Shown here: positions 1-9,462 of the stretch, one piece after another
How the letters are laid out: every line of letters begins with the position of its first letter
Numbering within the stretch: position 1 is the first letter of the stretch
Assembly (NCBI RefSeq): GCF_002205675.1
Contig: NZ_NISK01000004.1
Span: forward strand, 519,969-583,968
DNA: 64,000 nt
Reading direction: 5' to 3'
Source of the DNA: Sphingopyxis bauzanensis
Lineage (GTDB): Bacteria; Pseudomonadota; Alphaproteobacteria; Sphingomonadales; Sphingomonadaceae
Position numbers and translations under genes: made by a program
Notes under the pieces: model-generated
What the model was told of the DNA's origin: nothing
What the model saw: only the letters and a program-made list of their open reading frames with translations
The model's database searches: none

Positions 1-3000
1 ACCGCGGCTCGGACACCGAATTCGAAATGCCCTTCGCGATCGCCACGAGCGGCAGCGGCGACAGCGTGTGGAACGTCCCCGCCTCGGCGCCGATGGGCGA
101 TTATGAACTGGTGTTCGTCACCAAGGACAAGGATGGCGAGGACAAGACGATCTGGTCGGGCCAGTCAGTCAAGGTCGACGAATATCGCCTGCCGACGATG
201 AAGGCGACCGTCACCGGGCCCAAGACATCGCCGGTGCGCCCGACCGCGGTGCCGCTGTCGCTGTTCGTCGGCTATCTGTCGGGGGGCCCCGCCCCCAATA
301 TCCCGGTCGAACTGCGCACCAATTTCCGCTCCAGCTGGTCGCCGCCGCAAGATTACCGTGACTGGGATTTCGACGGCCAGCCGGTCAAGGAAGGCTTGAT
401 CCAGCTCGACGACAGCGGCGACGAGCCCGCCGCCGACCTGCCGCTCGCGCGCTCGGTGCCGCTCAAGCTCGACGCCAATGGCGCTGCCACGACCAGCGTC
501 GCGGTCGACCAGCCGATCACCGAACCGACGGTGATGGCGGCCGAAATGGATTATGAGGACGCCAATGGCGAAACTTTGACCTCCAGCCGCCGCATCACCC
601 TTTACCCCTCCGCCGTCCGCCTCGGGCTCAAGACCGACGGCTGGCTGATGCGCGACAACGACCTCAAGCTCAATTTCATCGCACTCGACATTGACGGCAA
701 GCCGATTTCGGGCCAGCGCGTCTCGGTCGCGCTCTACAACCGCGAGATCATCACTGCGCGGCGCCGCCTGATCGGCGGCTTCTACGCCTATGACAACCAG
801 ATGCGCACGACGAAGCTCGCCGCCAGCTGCACCGCGACGACCGACAAGCTCGGCCGCGCGCGCTGCGCAATGGCGCCCGGCGTGTCGGGCGAAGTGACGG
901 TGGTCGCAACCACACTCGACGCCGATGGCAATGAAGCGCGCGCCGTCCGCTCGGTCTGGCTCGCGGGCGACAATGAATGGTGGTTCGGCGGCGACAATGG
1001 CGACCGTATGGACGTGATCGCCGAAAAGCCGCGCTACGCCGCAGGCGACACCGCCAGCTTCCAGGTCCGCATGCCGTTCCGCGAAGCGACCGCGCTGGTC
1101 ACCGTCGAACGCGAAGGCGTGCTCTCCAGCTTTGTCGTGCCGCTCAAGGGCACCAACCCCGTCGTCAAGGTCAAGCTACCCGCAACCTACGCCCCTGACG
1201 TCTATGTCTCGGTGATGGCGGTGCGCGGCCGCGTGACCGGCGATGAAAGCTGGTTCCGCAAGATGAAGCGTGCGGTCGGTTTCAAGATCGAGAATAGCGA
1301 AGGCGCCCCGCCGACTGCGCTCGTCGACCTCGCCAAACCCGCCTACCGCATGGGCATCGCGCGCATCAGGGTCGGCTGGGAAGGCCACCAACTCGGCGTC
1401 AAGGTCAAGGCCGACAAGGAAAAATATTCGGTTCGCGAGACCGCCAAGGTCAGTATCGAGGTCAAGACCCCCGGCGGCAAGGCGCCGAAAAACGCCGACG
1501 TTGCTTTTGCCGCGGTCGACGAAGCCTTGCTCCAGCTCGCGCCCAACGAAAGCTGGGAGCTGATCGACGCGATGATGGGCGAACGCACCCTCGACGTGCT
1601 AACCTCGACCGCGCAGATGCAGGTGGTGGGTAAACGGCATTATGGCCGCAAGGCGCTCGAACCCGGCGGCGGTGGCGGCGGTGACCTGTCGGGGCTGACC
1701 CGTGAAGACTTCCGTCCGGTTCTGCTGTGGAAGGGCAATGTTCCGCTCGATGCCAAGGGCCGCGCGACGGTCAACGTGCCGCTCAGCGACAATCTGTCGG
1801 GCTTCCGCCTCGTCGCGATCGCGACCGACGGCGCCCAATTTTTCGGCACCGGCGAAACCAGCGTCCGTACCGTGCAGGATCTCGGCATCTTTGCCGGGAT
1901 GCCCGAACTGGTGCGCACCGGCGACACCTATGACGCACGATTCACGCTGCGCAACGGCACCGATCAGGCGATGGAGGTCACCGCGACCCCGACGCTGTCG
2001 CCCGCCGTTGCGACCGCGCCGCCGCTCACCGTCACCATCCCCGCGGGCGGCGCGGTGCCGATCAGCTGGTCGATGACCGCGCCCGAACAGACCGGCCCCA
2101 TCGAATGGACGGTCGAGGCGGTGGCGAAGGGCGGCAAGCAGCGCGACCGGCTGGTCTATGCGCAGGTGGTCGAACCCGCGGTGCCGGTCGAAACCTGGGC
2201 CGCCAGCCTGTTCCGCGTCGGCCCCGGCACGACGCTGCCGATCGGCATCCCCGCGGGCGCGCTGCCCGGCGGTTATGTCGATGTCGCGCTCGCGGGAACG
2301 CTCGCGCCGCCGCTCGCCGGGGTGCGCGACTATATGAGCGCCTATCCCTACACCTGCTTCGAACAGGAAACGTCGCGCGCCGTCGCGCTCGGCGATCTCG
2401 GCCGCTGGCAGGCGCTGGCCGGGGCCCTGCCGACCTATCTCGATAGCAGCGGCCTGCTCCGCTACTGGCCGAACGAGCGGCTCGAAGGCTCGATCGAGCT
2501 GACCGCCTATGTGCTCAGCATCACCGCCGCGAACGGCTTTGCGATCCCCGATGCGCCCAAGGCGAAGATGGTGGCGGCGCTGCAAGCGGCTGTCGAAGGA
2601 CGGCTCACCCGCAAAGGGTATGGCCCCTACGACATCCGCCCGGTCCGCATCGCCGCACTCGCGGCGCTCGCCCGCAATAATGCATCGAGCGCGCAGCTGG
2701 TCGCCGCCAACGACATCGCGCCGATCGACATGACCACCGGCACGCTCTCCGACTGGCTGGTCGCGATCGAACGCACCCCGGGCGTCCGCGGAGCCCCCGC
2801 GCTGCGCACCGCGGCCGAAGCCGAGCTGCGCAAGCGGCTCGTTTACGAAGGCACCCGCCTCGACCTCGTCGATGACGCGCGGGCGCCCTGGTGGATGATG
2901 ACCAGCGGCGACGAAATGGCGATCAAGGTATTGGAAGCCGTGCTCGGCCGCAAGGGCTGGGAAGACGACGCGGGCAAGCTGATGGTCGGCGTCGCGCAGC

Positions 3001-3713
3001 GCCAGCGCAAGGGCCATTGGGACACCACCCCCGCCAACGCTTGGGGCGCGGTCACCGTCCGCCGCTTCGCCGAACTCTATCCGGCAAGCGCGATCACTGG
3101 GATCACCAACATCAGCCTCGCGGGCGCCAGCGCTTCGCAAAGCTGGCCGCTTCCCGCCGAAACGCCCTCGCCGCTGCGCGTCGCGCTGAATGCCGCGACG
3201 ATGAGCCTGAAGCACGTCGGCACCGGCGCGCCCTGGGCCACCGTCAGCGTCAAGGCCGCGGTGCCTTTGAAGGAACCGCTCAACGCCGGTTACCGGATCA
3301 AGCGCTCGGTCAGCATCGTCAAGGCGGCGAACAAGGATCGCCTGACGCGCGGCGACGTGATCAAGATACGGATCGAGGTCGTTGCGGCCGCGGGCCGGAC
3401 CTGGGTGGTGATCAACGATCCGATCGCCCCCGGCGCGACGATCGTCGGCAACCTCGGCGGCCAGTCCGAAATGCTTGCCGATCAGGCGGGCGGATCGGGC
3501 GCGCAGCCGAGCTATGTCGAGCGCGGCAAGGACAGCTGGCGCGGCTATTTCGGCTGGATGCCCGCGGGCACCCATGCGGTCGAATATGTCGTCCGCCTCA
3601 ACGGCTCGGGCCGCTTCTCGCTGCCGCCGACGCGCGTCGAGGCGATGTACTCGCCCGCGATCCGCGGCCAGTGGCCGAATGGCACGCTGACGGTGGCGAG
3701 CGTGGGGCAGTGA
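1..3713 (+). CDS. Alpha-2-macroglobulin family protein (5' truncated by window edge)
   Basis: The reading frame is open from the first bases of the window, so this is the C-terminal ~1230 residues of a larger protein. It contains repeated beta-sandwich (MG-like) stretches and a thioester motif Cys-Phe-Glu-Gln at bases 2355-2366, followed by the helical thioester domain. Bacterial type I alpha-2-macroglobulins with a CxEQ thioester are exported, usually as inner-membrane lipoproteins, and are thought to trap invading proteases in the periplasm. The downstream neighbour, 167 bp away on the same strand, is penicillin-binding protein 1C; this pairing is characteristic of type I family members and suggests protection and repair of the wall after envelope breach. 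The signal peptide and lipobox lie upstream of the window and cannot be checked. Confidence 0.93.
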   Translation, partial: RGSDTEFEMPFAIATSGSGDSVWNVPASAPMGDYELVFVTKDKDGEDKTIWSGQSVKVDEYRLPTMKATVTGPKTSPVRPTAVPLSLFVGYLSGGPAPNIPVELRTNFRSSWSPPQDYRDWDFDGQPVKEGLIQLDDSGDEPAADLPLARSVPLKLDANGAATTSVAVDQPITEPTVMAAEMDYEDANGETLTSSRRITLYPSAVRLGLKTDGWLMRDNDLKLNFIALDIDGKPISGQRVSVALYNREIITARRRLIGGFYAYDNQMRTTKLAASCTATTDKLGRARCAMAPGVSGEVTVVATTLDADGNEARAVRSVWLAGDNEWWFGGDNGDRMDVIAEKPRYAAGDTASFQVRMPFREATALVTVEREGVLSSFVVPLKGTNPVVKVKLPATYAPDVYVSVMAVRGRVTGDESWFRKMKRAVGFKIENSEGAPPTALVDLAKPAYRMGIARIRVGWEGHQLGVKVKADKEKYSVRETAKVSIEVKTPGGKAPKNADVAFAAVDEALLQLAPNESWELIDAMMGERTLDVLTSTAQMQVVGKRHYGRKALEPGGGGGGDLSGLTREDFRPVLLWKGNVPLDAKGRATVNVPLSDNLSGFRLVAIATDGAQFFGTGETSVRTVQDLGIFAGMPELVRTGDTYDARFTLRNGTDQAMEVTATPTLSPAVATAPPLTVTIPAGGAVPISWSMTAPEQTGPIEWTVEAVAKGGKQRDRLVYAQVVEPAVPVETWAASLFRVGPGTTLPIGIPAGALPGGYVDVALAGTLAPPLAGVRDYMSAYPYTCFEQETSRAVALGDLGRWQALAGALPTYLDSSGLLRYWPNERLEGSIELTAYVLSITAANGFAIPDAPKAKMVAALQAAVEGRLTRKGYGPYDIRPVRIAALAALARNNASSAQLVAANDIAPIDMTTGTLSDWLVAIERTPGVRGAPALRTAAEAELRKRLVYEGTRLDLVDDARAPWWMMTSGDEMAIKVLEAVLGRKGWEDDAGKLMVGVAQRQRKGHWDTTPANAWGAVTVRRFAELYPASAITGITNISLAGASASQSWPLPAETPSPLRVALNAATMSLKHVGTGAPWATVSVKAAVPLKEPLNAGYRIKRSVSIVKAANKDRLTRGDVIKIRIEVVAAAGRTWVVINDPIAPGATIVGNLGGQSEMLADQAGGSGAQPSYVERGKDSWRGYFGWMPAGTHAVEYVVRLNGSGRFSLPPTRVEAMYSPAIRGQWPNGTLTVASVGQ

Positions 3714-3731
3714 CGATCGGCTACGGAAAAT

Positions 3732-3859
3732 TCTCCCTGTCGCGCAGCGATGGGGAGGTGGCAGCGCGAAGCGTTGACGGCGGGGCATTTGCGCTGCCGT
3801 CGCGGCCCCTTCACCATCCTGCAGATGGTCCCCCTCCCCAGGGCTTCGCCACAGGGAGG
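3732..3859. repeat. Intergenic imperfect palindromic repeat (REP/MITE-like)
   Basis: The spacer between the macroglobulin and pbpC is an imperfect inverted repeat. The left arm (3732-3758, ctccctgtcgcg then tggggagg) is nearly the reverse complement of the right arm (about 3833-3859, cctcccc then acagggagg). The middle is a GC-rich stretch able to fold. From memory, similar palindromic spacers recur between genes in sphingomonad genomes; no second copy was seen in this window. It could act as a folded 3' end or simply be a non-autonomous repeat. Confidence 0.5.
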
Positions 3860-3880
3860 ATCGATTAGATTTCGCCATCC

Positions 3881-6010
3881 ATGGACGCCCGACACCGCAT
3901 CCGCGACATCCTCGCCTGGCTCGCCCTCGCCCTGCTCATCCTCACCACCACCGCCCACCTCGCCACCAGGCCGCCTGCCATGCCCGATTACGCCGCCGTC
4001 CGCGCCGACTGGCAGCCCAGCGAAGCGTGGCTCTACGACCGCGACGGCCAACTCCTCGACAGCGAGCGCGTCAATTTCGAGCGCCGCCGCCTCGCGTGGG
4101 TACCGCTGAACGCCATCAGCCCCGCCGTCCGCGCCGCCGTGGTACAAAGCGAAGACCGCCGCTTCTGGTCGCACGGCGGGGTCGACTGGCTCGCGGTCGC
4201 CAGCGCCGTCCGCGCGCGCTGGACCGGCGACCGCTCGCGCGGCGCCTCGACCCTCGCGATGCAGCTCGCCGCGTTCCTCGACCCAAGCCTCGCCCAACCC
4301 GGCAAGCGCGACTGGCGCACCAAGCTTAGCCAGATGCGCGCCGCACAAGCGCTCGCCGCAGACTGGTCGCACGACCAAATGCTCGAGGCCTATTTCAACC
4401 TCGTCCCGCTGCGCGGCGAGGCGCAGGGCATCGGCGCGGGCGCCCGCGCGCTGTTCGGCAAGCGCCCCGCCGACATGACCCGCACCGACGCTGCGCTGTT
4501 CGCCGGCCTGCTCCCCAATCCCACCGCGAGCGCCGACGCGCTCGGCCGCCGCGCCTGCCGCGTGGCCCGAACCAGAGACTGCACCGCGATCCGCGCCGCC
4601 GCCGCGACGCTCGTCTCGGGCGACCGCGCCGCGCAGCTCGACCCCGCGCTCGCCCCGCATCTCGCCGTCCGCCTGCTCGACAAACCCGGCAAGCGCGTCA
4701 CCACGACGATCGACCGCCGCATCCAGACCGCCGCGATCGTCGCGCTGCGGCGCCAGCTCGCCGGGCTCGGTTCCGACCGCGTCCGCGACGGCGCCGTGGT
4801 CGTCCTCGACAATGCGACCGGCGAAGTCCTCGCCTATGTCGGCGGCGTCGGCCTTAAATCGACCGCATCGCAAGTCGATGGTGCCAATGCGCGGCGGCAG
4901 GCCGGGTCAACGCTCAAGCCGCATCTCTATGCGCAGGTGATCGAACATGGCTGGCTCACCGCCGCCTCGATCCTCGACGACAGCCCGGTCCAGCTCGACA
5001 CCGCCTCAGGCCTCTACGTCCCGAAAAACTACGACCGCAGCTTCAAAGGCCCGGTCAGCGTCCGCCACGCGCTCGCATCGTCGCTCAACGTCCCCGCGGT
5101 CCGTGCGCTCGTTATCGACGACGTCCAGCAGTTCCGCGACCGCCTCTGGGCGCTCGGCTATCACGGCCTCGTCGAGGACGGTGAATATTACGGCTTCTCC
5201 CTGGCGCTCGGATCGGCCGAAGTTTCACTCGTCGAACAGGCAAACGCTTTCAGAACATTCGCAAATTTCGGAAAGTGGTCGCCGGTCATATTCGACGCTA
5301 CGCGGCAGCTTCGCCAACTTTCGCCGCGCCAGATTGTGAACCCCGCCGCCGCCTTCATCGTCGGCGACATCCTCGCCGACGCCGCCGCGCGCACCGACGC
5401 CTTCGGCGCCGACAGCGCGCTGCGCCTCCCCTTCTGGGCCGCCGCCAAGACCGGCACCTCCAAAGGCATGCGCGACAATTGGTGCATCGGCTGGTCCGAC
5501 CGCTTCACCGTCGCGGTCTGGATCGGAAATCTGGAGGGCGATTCGATGCGTGCCGTTTCGGGCACCTCGGGCGCGGCGCCCGTCTGGCGCGACGTGATGC
5601 TCGCCCTCCATGTCGGAAATCCGGGCATGGCGCCGACGATGCCCGACGGCGTCGAAGCGCGCCAGATCGCGCTCCCCGGCACCCGCGAACCGCCGCGCCG
5701 CGAATATTTCCTCCGCGGCACCGCTCAGACCGAAATGGCGGCCGCGCCGCAATTCGCGCGCCGTCCGCGCATCACCAGCCCGGTCAGCGGCAGCGTCTAT
5801 GCACTCGACCCCGACATCCCGATCGATCGCCAGCGGCTGGCGGTGACCGTAAGCGGCTCAGTCGCCGGATATCGCCTGATCCTCGACAAGAAACCGCTCG
5901 GCGACGCCGACGCCGGACAACAGATCCTGCCCCGCCCGGGCAGCCATATGCTCGCGCTCGTCGACCCCGGCGGACGGATGATCGACCGGGTGCGTTTCAC
6001 AGTGCGATAA
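3881..6010 (+). CDS. pbpC: Penicillin-binding protein 1C (bifunctional peptidoglycan glycosyltransferase/transpeptidase)
   Basis: A 709-residue class A PBP. It has an N-terminal membrane anchor (about residues 10-28), then a GT51 glycosyltransferase domain with the catalytic-Glu motif QSEDRRFW (Glu91). The transpeptidase domain carries all three motifs: STLK (Ser343), SLN (Ser401) and KTG (Lys523). The last ~90 residues fit the C-terminal beta-sandwich domain found in PBP1C proteins. It polymerises and cross-links peptidoglycan in the periplasm. Position directly after an alpha-2-macroglobulin gene matches the conserved yfhM-pbpC pairing. The ATG at 3881 puts the anchor at the N-terminus; no better start was seen. 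Confidence 0.95.
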   Translation: MDARHRIRDILAWLALALLILTTTAHLATRPPAMPDYAAVRADWQPSEAWLYDRDGQLLDSERVNFERRRLAWVPLNAISPAVRAAVVQSEDRRFWSHGGVDWLAVASAVRARWTGDRSRGASTLAMQLAAFLDPSLAQPGKRDWRTKLSQMRAAQALAADWSHDQMLEAYFNLVPLRGEAQGIGAGARALFGKRPADMTRTDAALFAGLLPNPTASADALGRRACRVARTRDCTAIRAAAATLVSGDRAAQLDPALAPHLAVRLLDKPGKRVTTTIDRRIQTAAIVALRRQLAGLGSDRVRDGAVVVLDNATGEVLAYVGGVGLKSTASQVDGANARRQAGSTLKPHLYAQVIEHGWLTAASILDDSPVQLDTASGLYVPKNYDRSFKGPVSVRHALASSLNVPAVRALVIDDVQQFRDRLWALGYHGLVEDGEYYGFSLALGSAEVSLVEQANAFRTFANFGKWSPVIFDATRQLRQLSPRQIVNPAAAFIVGDILADAAARTDAFGADSALRLPFWAAAKTGTSKGMRDNWCIGWSDRFTVAVWIGNLEGDSMRAVSGTSGAAPVWRDVMLALHVGNPGMAPTMPDGVEARQIALPGTREPPRREYFLRGTAQTEMAAAPQFARRPRITSPVSGSVYALDPDIPIDRQRLAVTVSGSVAGYRLILDKKPLGDADAGQQILPRPGSHMLALVDPGGRMIDRVRFTVR

Positions 6011-6114
6011 AGCGCGTGTCACAACCCTGAAATTAAGTTGCGCTGCCGCGCGAAGCGGCTAGTCTGCGCGCCAGGAGAATGGCGGCAAAGCCGCCGACAA
6101 GGGGATCAACATTC

Positions 6115-7674
6115 ATGATATTTGGCCGCGTTAAATCGCTCGACGCCATCTTGGCGACTGCCGAGAAGAAATCGCTTCACCGCACCCTCGGTGCCTTTCA
6201 ATTGATGCTGTTCGGCATCGGCTGCGTCATCGGCACCGGGATTTTCGTCCTGACCGCCGCCGGGGCGCAAAAGGCCGGGCCAGGGCTGATGCTCGCCTTC
6301 GCCATTGCCGGGTTGATCTGCATCGTCGCAGCGCTCTGCTACGCCGAAATCGCCGCGATGATCCCTGTCGCTGGCTCCGCCTACACCTATACATATGCGA
6401 CGATGGGCGAGGTACTCGCCTGGACGGTCGGGTGGGCGCTCGTCCTCGAATATGCAGTCGCCGCATCCGCCGTATCGGTCGGGTGGTCGGGCTATCTCAA
6501 CGGACTGTTGATGGAGTTTTTCGGCTTTCAATTCCCCGCTGCCCTCGCGGGCGCGCCGCTGGCACTGGGCGGCATCGAGGGTGGTATCATTAACCTGCCT
6601 GCGGTGTTCATCGCATTGCTCATGACCTGGCTGCTGATGATCGGCACCACCGAAAGCGCGCGCGTCAATGCCGTGCTGGTCGCGATCAAGGTCACTGCGC
6701 TGACCGCATTCATTGCCCTGACGCTGCCGAGCGAGGCTTTCTCGACCGACAATTTCAACCCCTTCCTGCCCGCTGGCGTCTTCGGCGGTTTTGGTTCGGG
6801 ACTCGGCGCGGTCGGCGCGGCGGCGACGATCTTCTTCGCCTATGTTGGTTTCGACGCGGTTTCGACCGCGGCTGAAGAAACCAAGAACCCGCAGCGCAAC
6901 GTGCCGATCGGCCTGATCGGTTCGCTGCTTTTCTGTACCGTTTTCTACATTCTCGTTGCTGCGGGCGCAGTCGGCACCGTTGGCGGTCAGCCGATCATGG
7001 GGCCGAACGGCATACCCTTCCCCGCCGGTTCGGAAGAACTGGCGCGGCAGTGCGCCACCTTCGCCGCAAACGAACTGCCGCTGGTCTGCTCGAACGAGGC
7101 GTTGGCGCATGTGCTGCGCCAGATTGGCTGGTCGGGGGTTGGCAACATGCTCGGCATCGCGGCATTCGTTGCGCTGCCGTCGGTCATCCTGATCCTGCTG
7201 TTCGGCCAGACCCGCGTGGCGTTCGTGATGAGCCGCGACGGCCTGCTACCCGAATCGTGGAGCAAGGTGCATCCGAAGTGGAAAACCCCGCATGTGATCA
7301 CCGCGATCACCGGCGTCGCTGTTGCCTTTGCGGCGGCCTTCCTGCCGGTTGGCAAGCTGGCCGACATCGCCAATGCGGGAACGCTTTATGCGTTCATGAT
7401 GGTCGCGATTGCCGTCATGGTCCTGCGCAAAACCGCGCCAAATACGCCGCGCGCTTTCAAGACGCCGGTGTTGTGGTTGATCGGTCCGCTGACGATCGCG
7501 GGCACCGTGTTCCTGTTCCTCAACCTTCCGTTTGAAGCGATGATCGTGCTCCCCGTCTGGGCCGTGATCGGCCTGATCTTCTACTTCCTCTATAGTCGCA
7601 GCCGCAGCCATCTGGGCCGCGGGATCGTCGAAGTCCATGAGGATGAATTGGAACCGCATAGCCCGATCAACTGA
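6115..7674 (+). CDS. APC-family amino acid permease
   Basis: A 519-residue polytopic membrane protein with roughly 12 hydrophobic segments. It begins with a cytoplasmic stretch and the helix-1 motif GIGCVIGTGIFVLTA typical of the cationic-amino-acid-transporter branch of the APC superfamily, which imports amino acids by proton-coupled symport or exchange. A periplasmic loop around bases 7000-7110 carries two cysteines, as in related transporters. An ATG at 6079 would add 12 residues, but its AGGAGA sits only about 1 nt upstream; the ATG at 6115 has AAGGGG at a normal distance and is preferred. The substrate cannot be deduced. A strong hairpin follows the stop. Confidence 0.9.
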   Translation: MIFGRVKSLDAILATAEKKSLHRTLGAFQLMLFGIGCVIGTGIFVLTAAGAQKAGPGLMLAFAIAGLICIVAALCYAEIAAMIPVAGSAYTYTYATMGEVLAWTVGWALVLEYAVAASAVSVGWSGYLNGLLMEFFGFQFPAALAGAPLALGGIEGGIINLPAVFIALLMTWLLMIGTTESARVNAVLVAIKVTALTAFIALTLPSEAFSTDNFNPFLPAGVFGGFGSGLGAVGAAATIFFAYVGFDAVSTAAEETKNPQRNVPIGLIGSLLFCTVFYILVAAGAVGTVGGQPIMGPNGIPFPAGSEELARQCATFAANELPLVCSNEALAHVLRQIGWSGVGNMLGIAAFVALPSVILILLFGQTRVAFVMSRDGLLPESWSKVHPKWKTPHVITAITGVAVAFAAAFLPVGKLADIANAGTLYAFMMVAIAVMVLRKTAPNTPRAFKTPVLWLIGPLTIAGTVFLFLNLPFEAMIVLPVWAVIGLIFYFLYSRSRSHLGRGIVEVHEDELEPHSPIN

Positions 7675-7696
7675 TCTGGCCGGATCGACCAGTAAG

Positions 7697-7732
7697 AAGG
7701 GCCGCCGCGGCAGATGCCGCGGCGGCCCTTTT
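7697..7732 (+). terminator. Rho-independent terminator after the permease gene
   Basis: A perfect 15-bp stem (7697-7711 pairing with 7716-7730), closed by the 4-nt loop agat and followed by a short T run. It lies 23 bases after the permease stop. The 3' end of the convergent efflux-pump gene is 38 bp further on, so it may also serve the opposite strand, although the T run is on the plus side. Confidence 0.85.
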
Positions 7733-7769
7733 CGATTCGGATTGACCCGTCTGGGCGACGGCTCTTTCG

Positions 7770-9014
7770 TCAGTACGGCGTTCTGGGTGCCGTTCCCGGC
7801 CGGGTGAACAGCTTGCCGCGCTCGGCCCAGAACACCAGGACCAAACCAACGACGGCGCTGATCAGAAAGGCATAGGCAAGCGGCAAGGTCGATCCATCAT
7901 ATTGCTGACCGATCGTCGCGCCGACAACCGCCGCGAGCAGCGTCTTGGCAAAGCTTTGGTACGACGAAGCAACCCCGGCCATATGGCCGAAATCTTCCAT
8001 CGCGATCGATCCGAAATTGCTGCCGATAAAACCGATCAGCCCGACATTGACCATCATCAGCGCAGTGAACATCCATAAAGTCTCGGCGCCGCTCAGCGCC
8101 GCAGCAATCTGCGCCATTGATGTCGCCATGAAGGCAAAGACCGCGGTCTGCGATACCCGCCGCGCACCGAAACGCTCGACGATCGCGGCGTTCGAGAAAT
8201 TGGCGATCGCGATCCCCACCGCGACGCAGGCGAAGATCAGCGGGAACCAGCTTTGCGCGTTAAACACCTCGTCGATGATCTGCTCGCTGCTGTTGAGATA
8301 GCCATAGAGCGCGCCCTGCATCATGCCCGACGCGATCATATATCCCGCGGCGCGCCGATGCCGCGTCACCGTAGCCCAGCCGCTGACCATTGTCCGCCAG
8401 TCGAGCCGGCGGACGTCGGCGGGCTCGAGCGTTTCGGGCAGACGGCGGAGCCACGCAACCATGAGGAGGCCCATCACCGCCAAGACGATGAAGATCGCGC
8501 GCCAGCCGGCGACCGCTTCCACCCCGGCACCGATCGTCGGCGCGATGATCGGCACGATCATGAACACGAGGAAGATCAGCGAAAGCCGCTTGGCCATCGC
8601 ATCGCCCGAAAACAGGTCGCGGATCACCGCGACGACAATCACGCCGAGCGCGGCGCTGACCAGCCCGTGACCAAAGCGCAGCGCGAGAAGCATTGGAAAG
8701 CTGGTCGCCAGCCCGCAACCGATCGAAAAGACGACATAGGCGAACAGCGCCGGGACGAGCACGCCCTTGCGCCCGAAACGGTCAGCGAGCGGGCCGTAGA
8801 TCAGCGAGCCGAAGCCAATCCCGAGCAGATAGATCGAAATGACATATTGCCGGTCGTTGGCGACAAGGACGCCAAGGCCTTTGCCAATCGCGGGCAGCGC
8901 GGGCAGCATCGCGTCGATGGCGAGCGCGTTCAGCGCCATCACCATCGCCATCATGACCACCATTTCGCGTTCGCCCGGCAGGGTCCGCTTGGAGGGTGGG
9001 GCCGGGTTGTGCAT
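7770..9014 (-). CDS. Bcr/CflA-type MFS multidrug efflux transporter
   Basis: A 414-residue protein with about 12 transmembrane segments. The first helix region with LNALAIDAMLPALP and the loop-2/3 signature GPLADRFGRKGVL are typical of the Bcr/CflA subfamily of major-facilitator drug:proton antiporters, which export compounds such as bicyclomycin or chloramphenicol from the inner membrane. The gene converges on the amino-acid permease. No linked regulator was seen, so substrate and control are unknown. The ATG at 9014 gives a short charged N-terminus before helix 1, as in the family. Confidence 0.9.
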   Translation of the reverse strand: MHNPAPPSKRTLPGEREMVVMMAMVMALNALAIDAMLPALPAIGKGLGVLVANDRQYVISIYLLGIGFGSLIYGPLADRFGRKGVLVPALFAYVVFSIGCGLATSFPMLLALRFGHGLVSAALGVIVVAVIRDLFSGDAMAKRLSLIFLVFMIVPIIAPTIGAGVEAVAGWRAIFIVLAVMGLLMVAWLRRLPETLEPADVRRLDWRTMVSGWATVTRHRRAAGYMIASGMMQGALYGYLNSSEQIIDEVFNAQSWFPLIFACVAVGIAIANFSNAAIVERFGARRVSQTAVFAFMATSMAQIAAALSGAETLWMFTALMMVNVGLIGFIGSNFGSIAMEDFGHMAGVASSYQSFAKTLLAAVVGATIGQQYDGSTLPLAYAFLISAVVGLVLVFWAERGKLFTRPGTAPRTPY

Positions 9015-9084
9015 CGCAGCAGCCTATGGTCCCAAGCCGGAGCTTTGAACACCCCCCAAGGCAAAGAGCATTGCTATGCAACGC

Positions 9085-9113
9085 AAAAGGGCCGCTCCTC
9101 GCGGAACGGCCCC
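9085..9113 (-). terminator. Terminator downstream of the 99-residue protein gene
   Basis: Read on the minus strand this is a 10-bp GC-rich stem (one G-U pair) with a 4-nt loop followed by TTTT. It begins about 25 bases after the stop of the small gene at 9137, as expected for an intrinsic terminator. Confidence 0.75.
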
Positions 9114-9136
9114 CTCGCGTTTTTCTAGCGCATGGT

Positions 9137-9436
9137 TCAGCCTTGGCGGGTACCGGTCATCGCCATCGAACCGAAAGCCCCGGCCTTGATCGTACCGGTC
9201 AGCGCGTCACCGTCGATCGTCGCTTCGCATTCGAGCGTCATCGGCATCGGCACCTTCATGTCCATGGTCCAGGTCAGCTTGTTGCCATCGACCTTGCCGT
9301 TCTGGACGTCGAGCGCTCCCATGGCACCGGCATTCGATCCGGTGAAGCTGTCGCCATCGCTTTTGACCGTGAACACCGACTTCTGGTCGCCCATCGGCGA
9401 CTTCGTTACGCAATCATAGCTGCCGTCTACGGACAT
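9137..9436 (-). CDS. Conserved hypothetical protein, 99 residues
   Basis: I do not recognise a named family. The sequence is short, rich in Gly/Asp/Met and predicted mostly beta, with alternating strands resembling a small barrel (SYDCVTKSP, FTVKSDGDSFTG, KLTWTMDMKVPMP). Two Cys residues are present (in SYDCV and LECEA). There is no signal peptide, so it is probably cytoplasmic. A start eight codons upstream (9460) is possible, but ATG 9436 has AAGGAG about 8 bases upstream and is clearly better. It lies just after the M16 peptidase gene in the same direction and ends at its own terminator. Confidence 0.75.
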   Translation of the reverse strand: MSVDGSYDCVTKSPMGDQKSVFTVKSDGDSFTGSNAGAMGALDVQNGKVDGNKLTWTMDMKVPMPMTLECEATIDGDALTGTIKAGAFGSMAMTGTRQG

Positions 9437-9462
9437 CGAAGCTCTCCTTACTGAAATCAATG

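Noticed and set aside
1599..3878. A 759-codon open frame on the minus strand opposite the macroglobulin gene
   Set aside because: High-GC shadow: Arg/Gly/Ala-rich, no family resemblance, and it lies fully against a clear gene.
6038..6065. A sigma-70-like promoter TTGCGC-N16-TAGTCT before the amino-acid permease
   Set aside because: The match is weak in a GC-rich genome and cannot be told from chance by eye.
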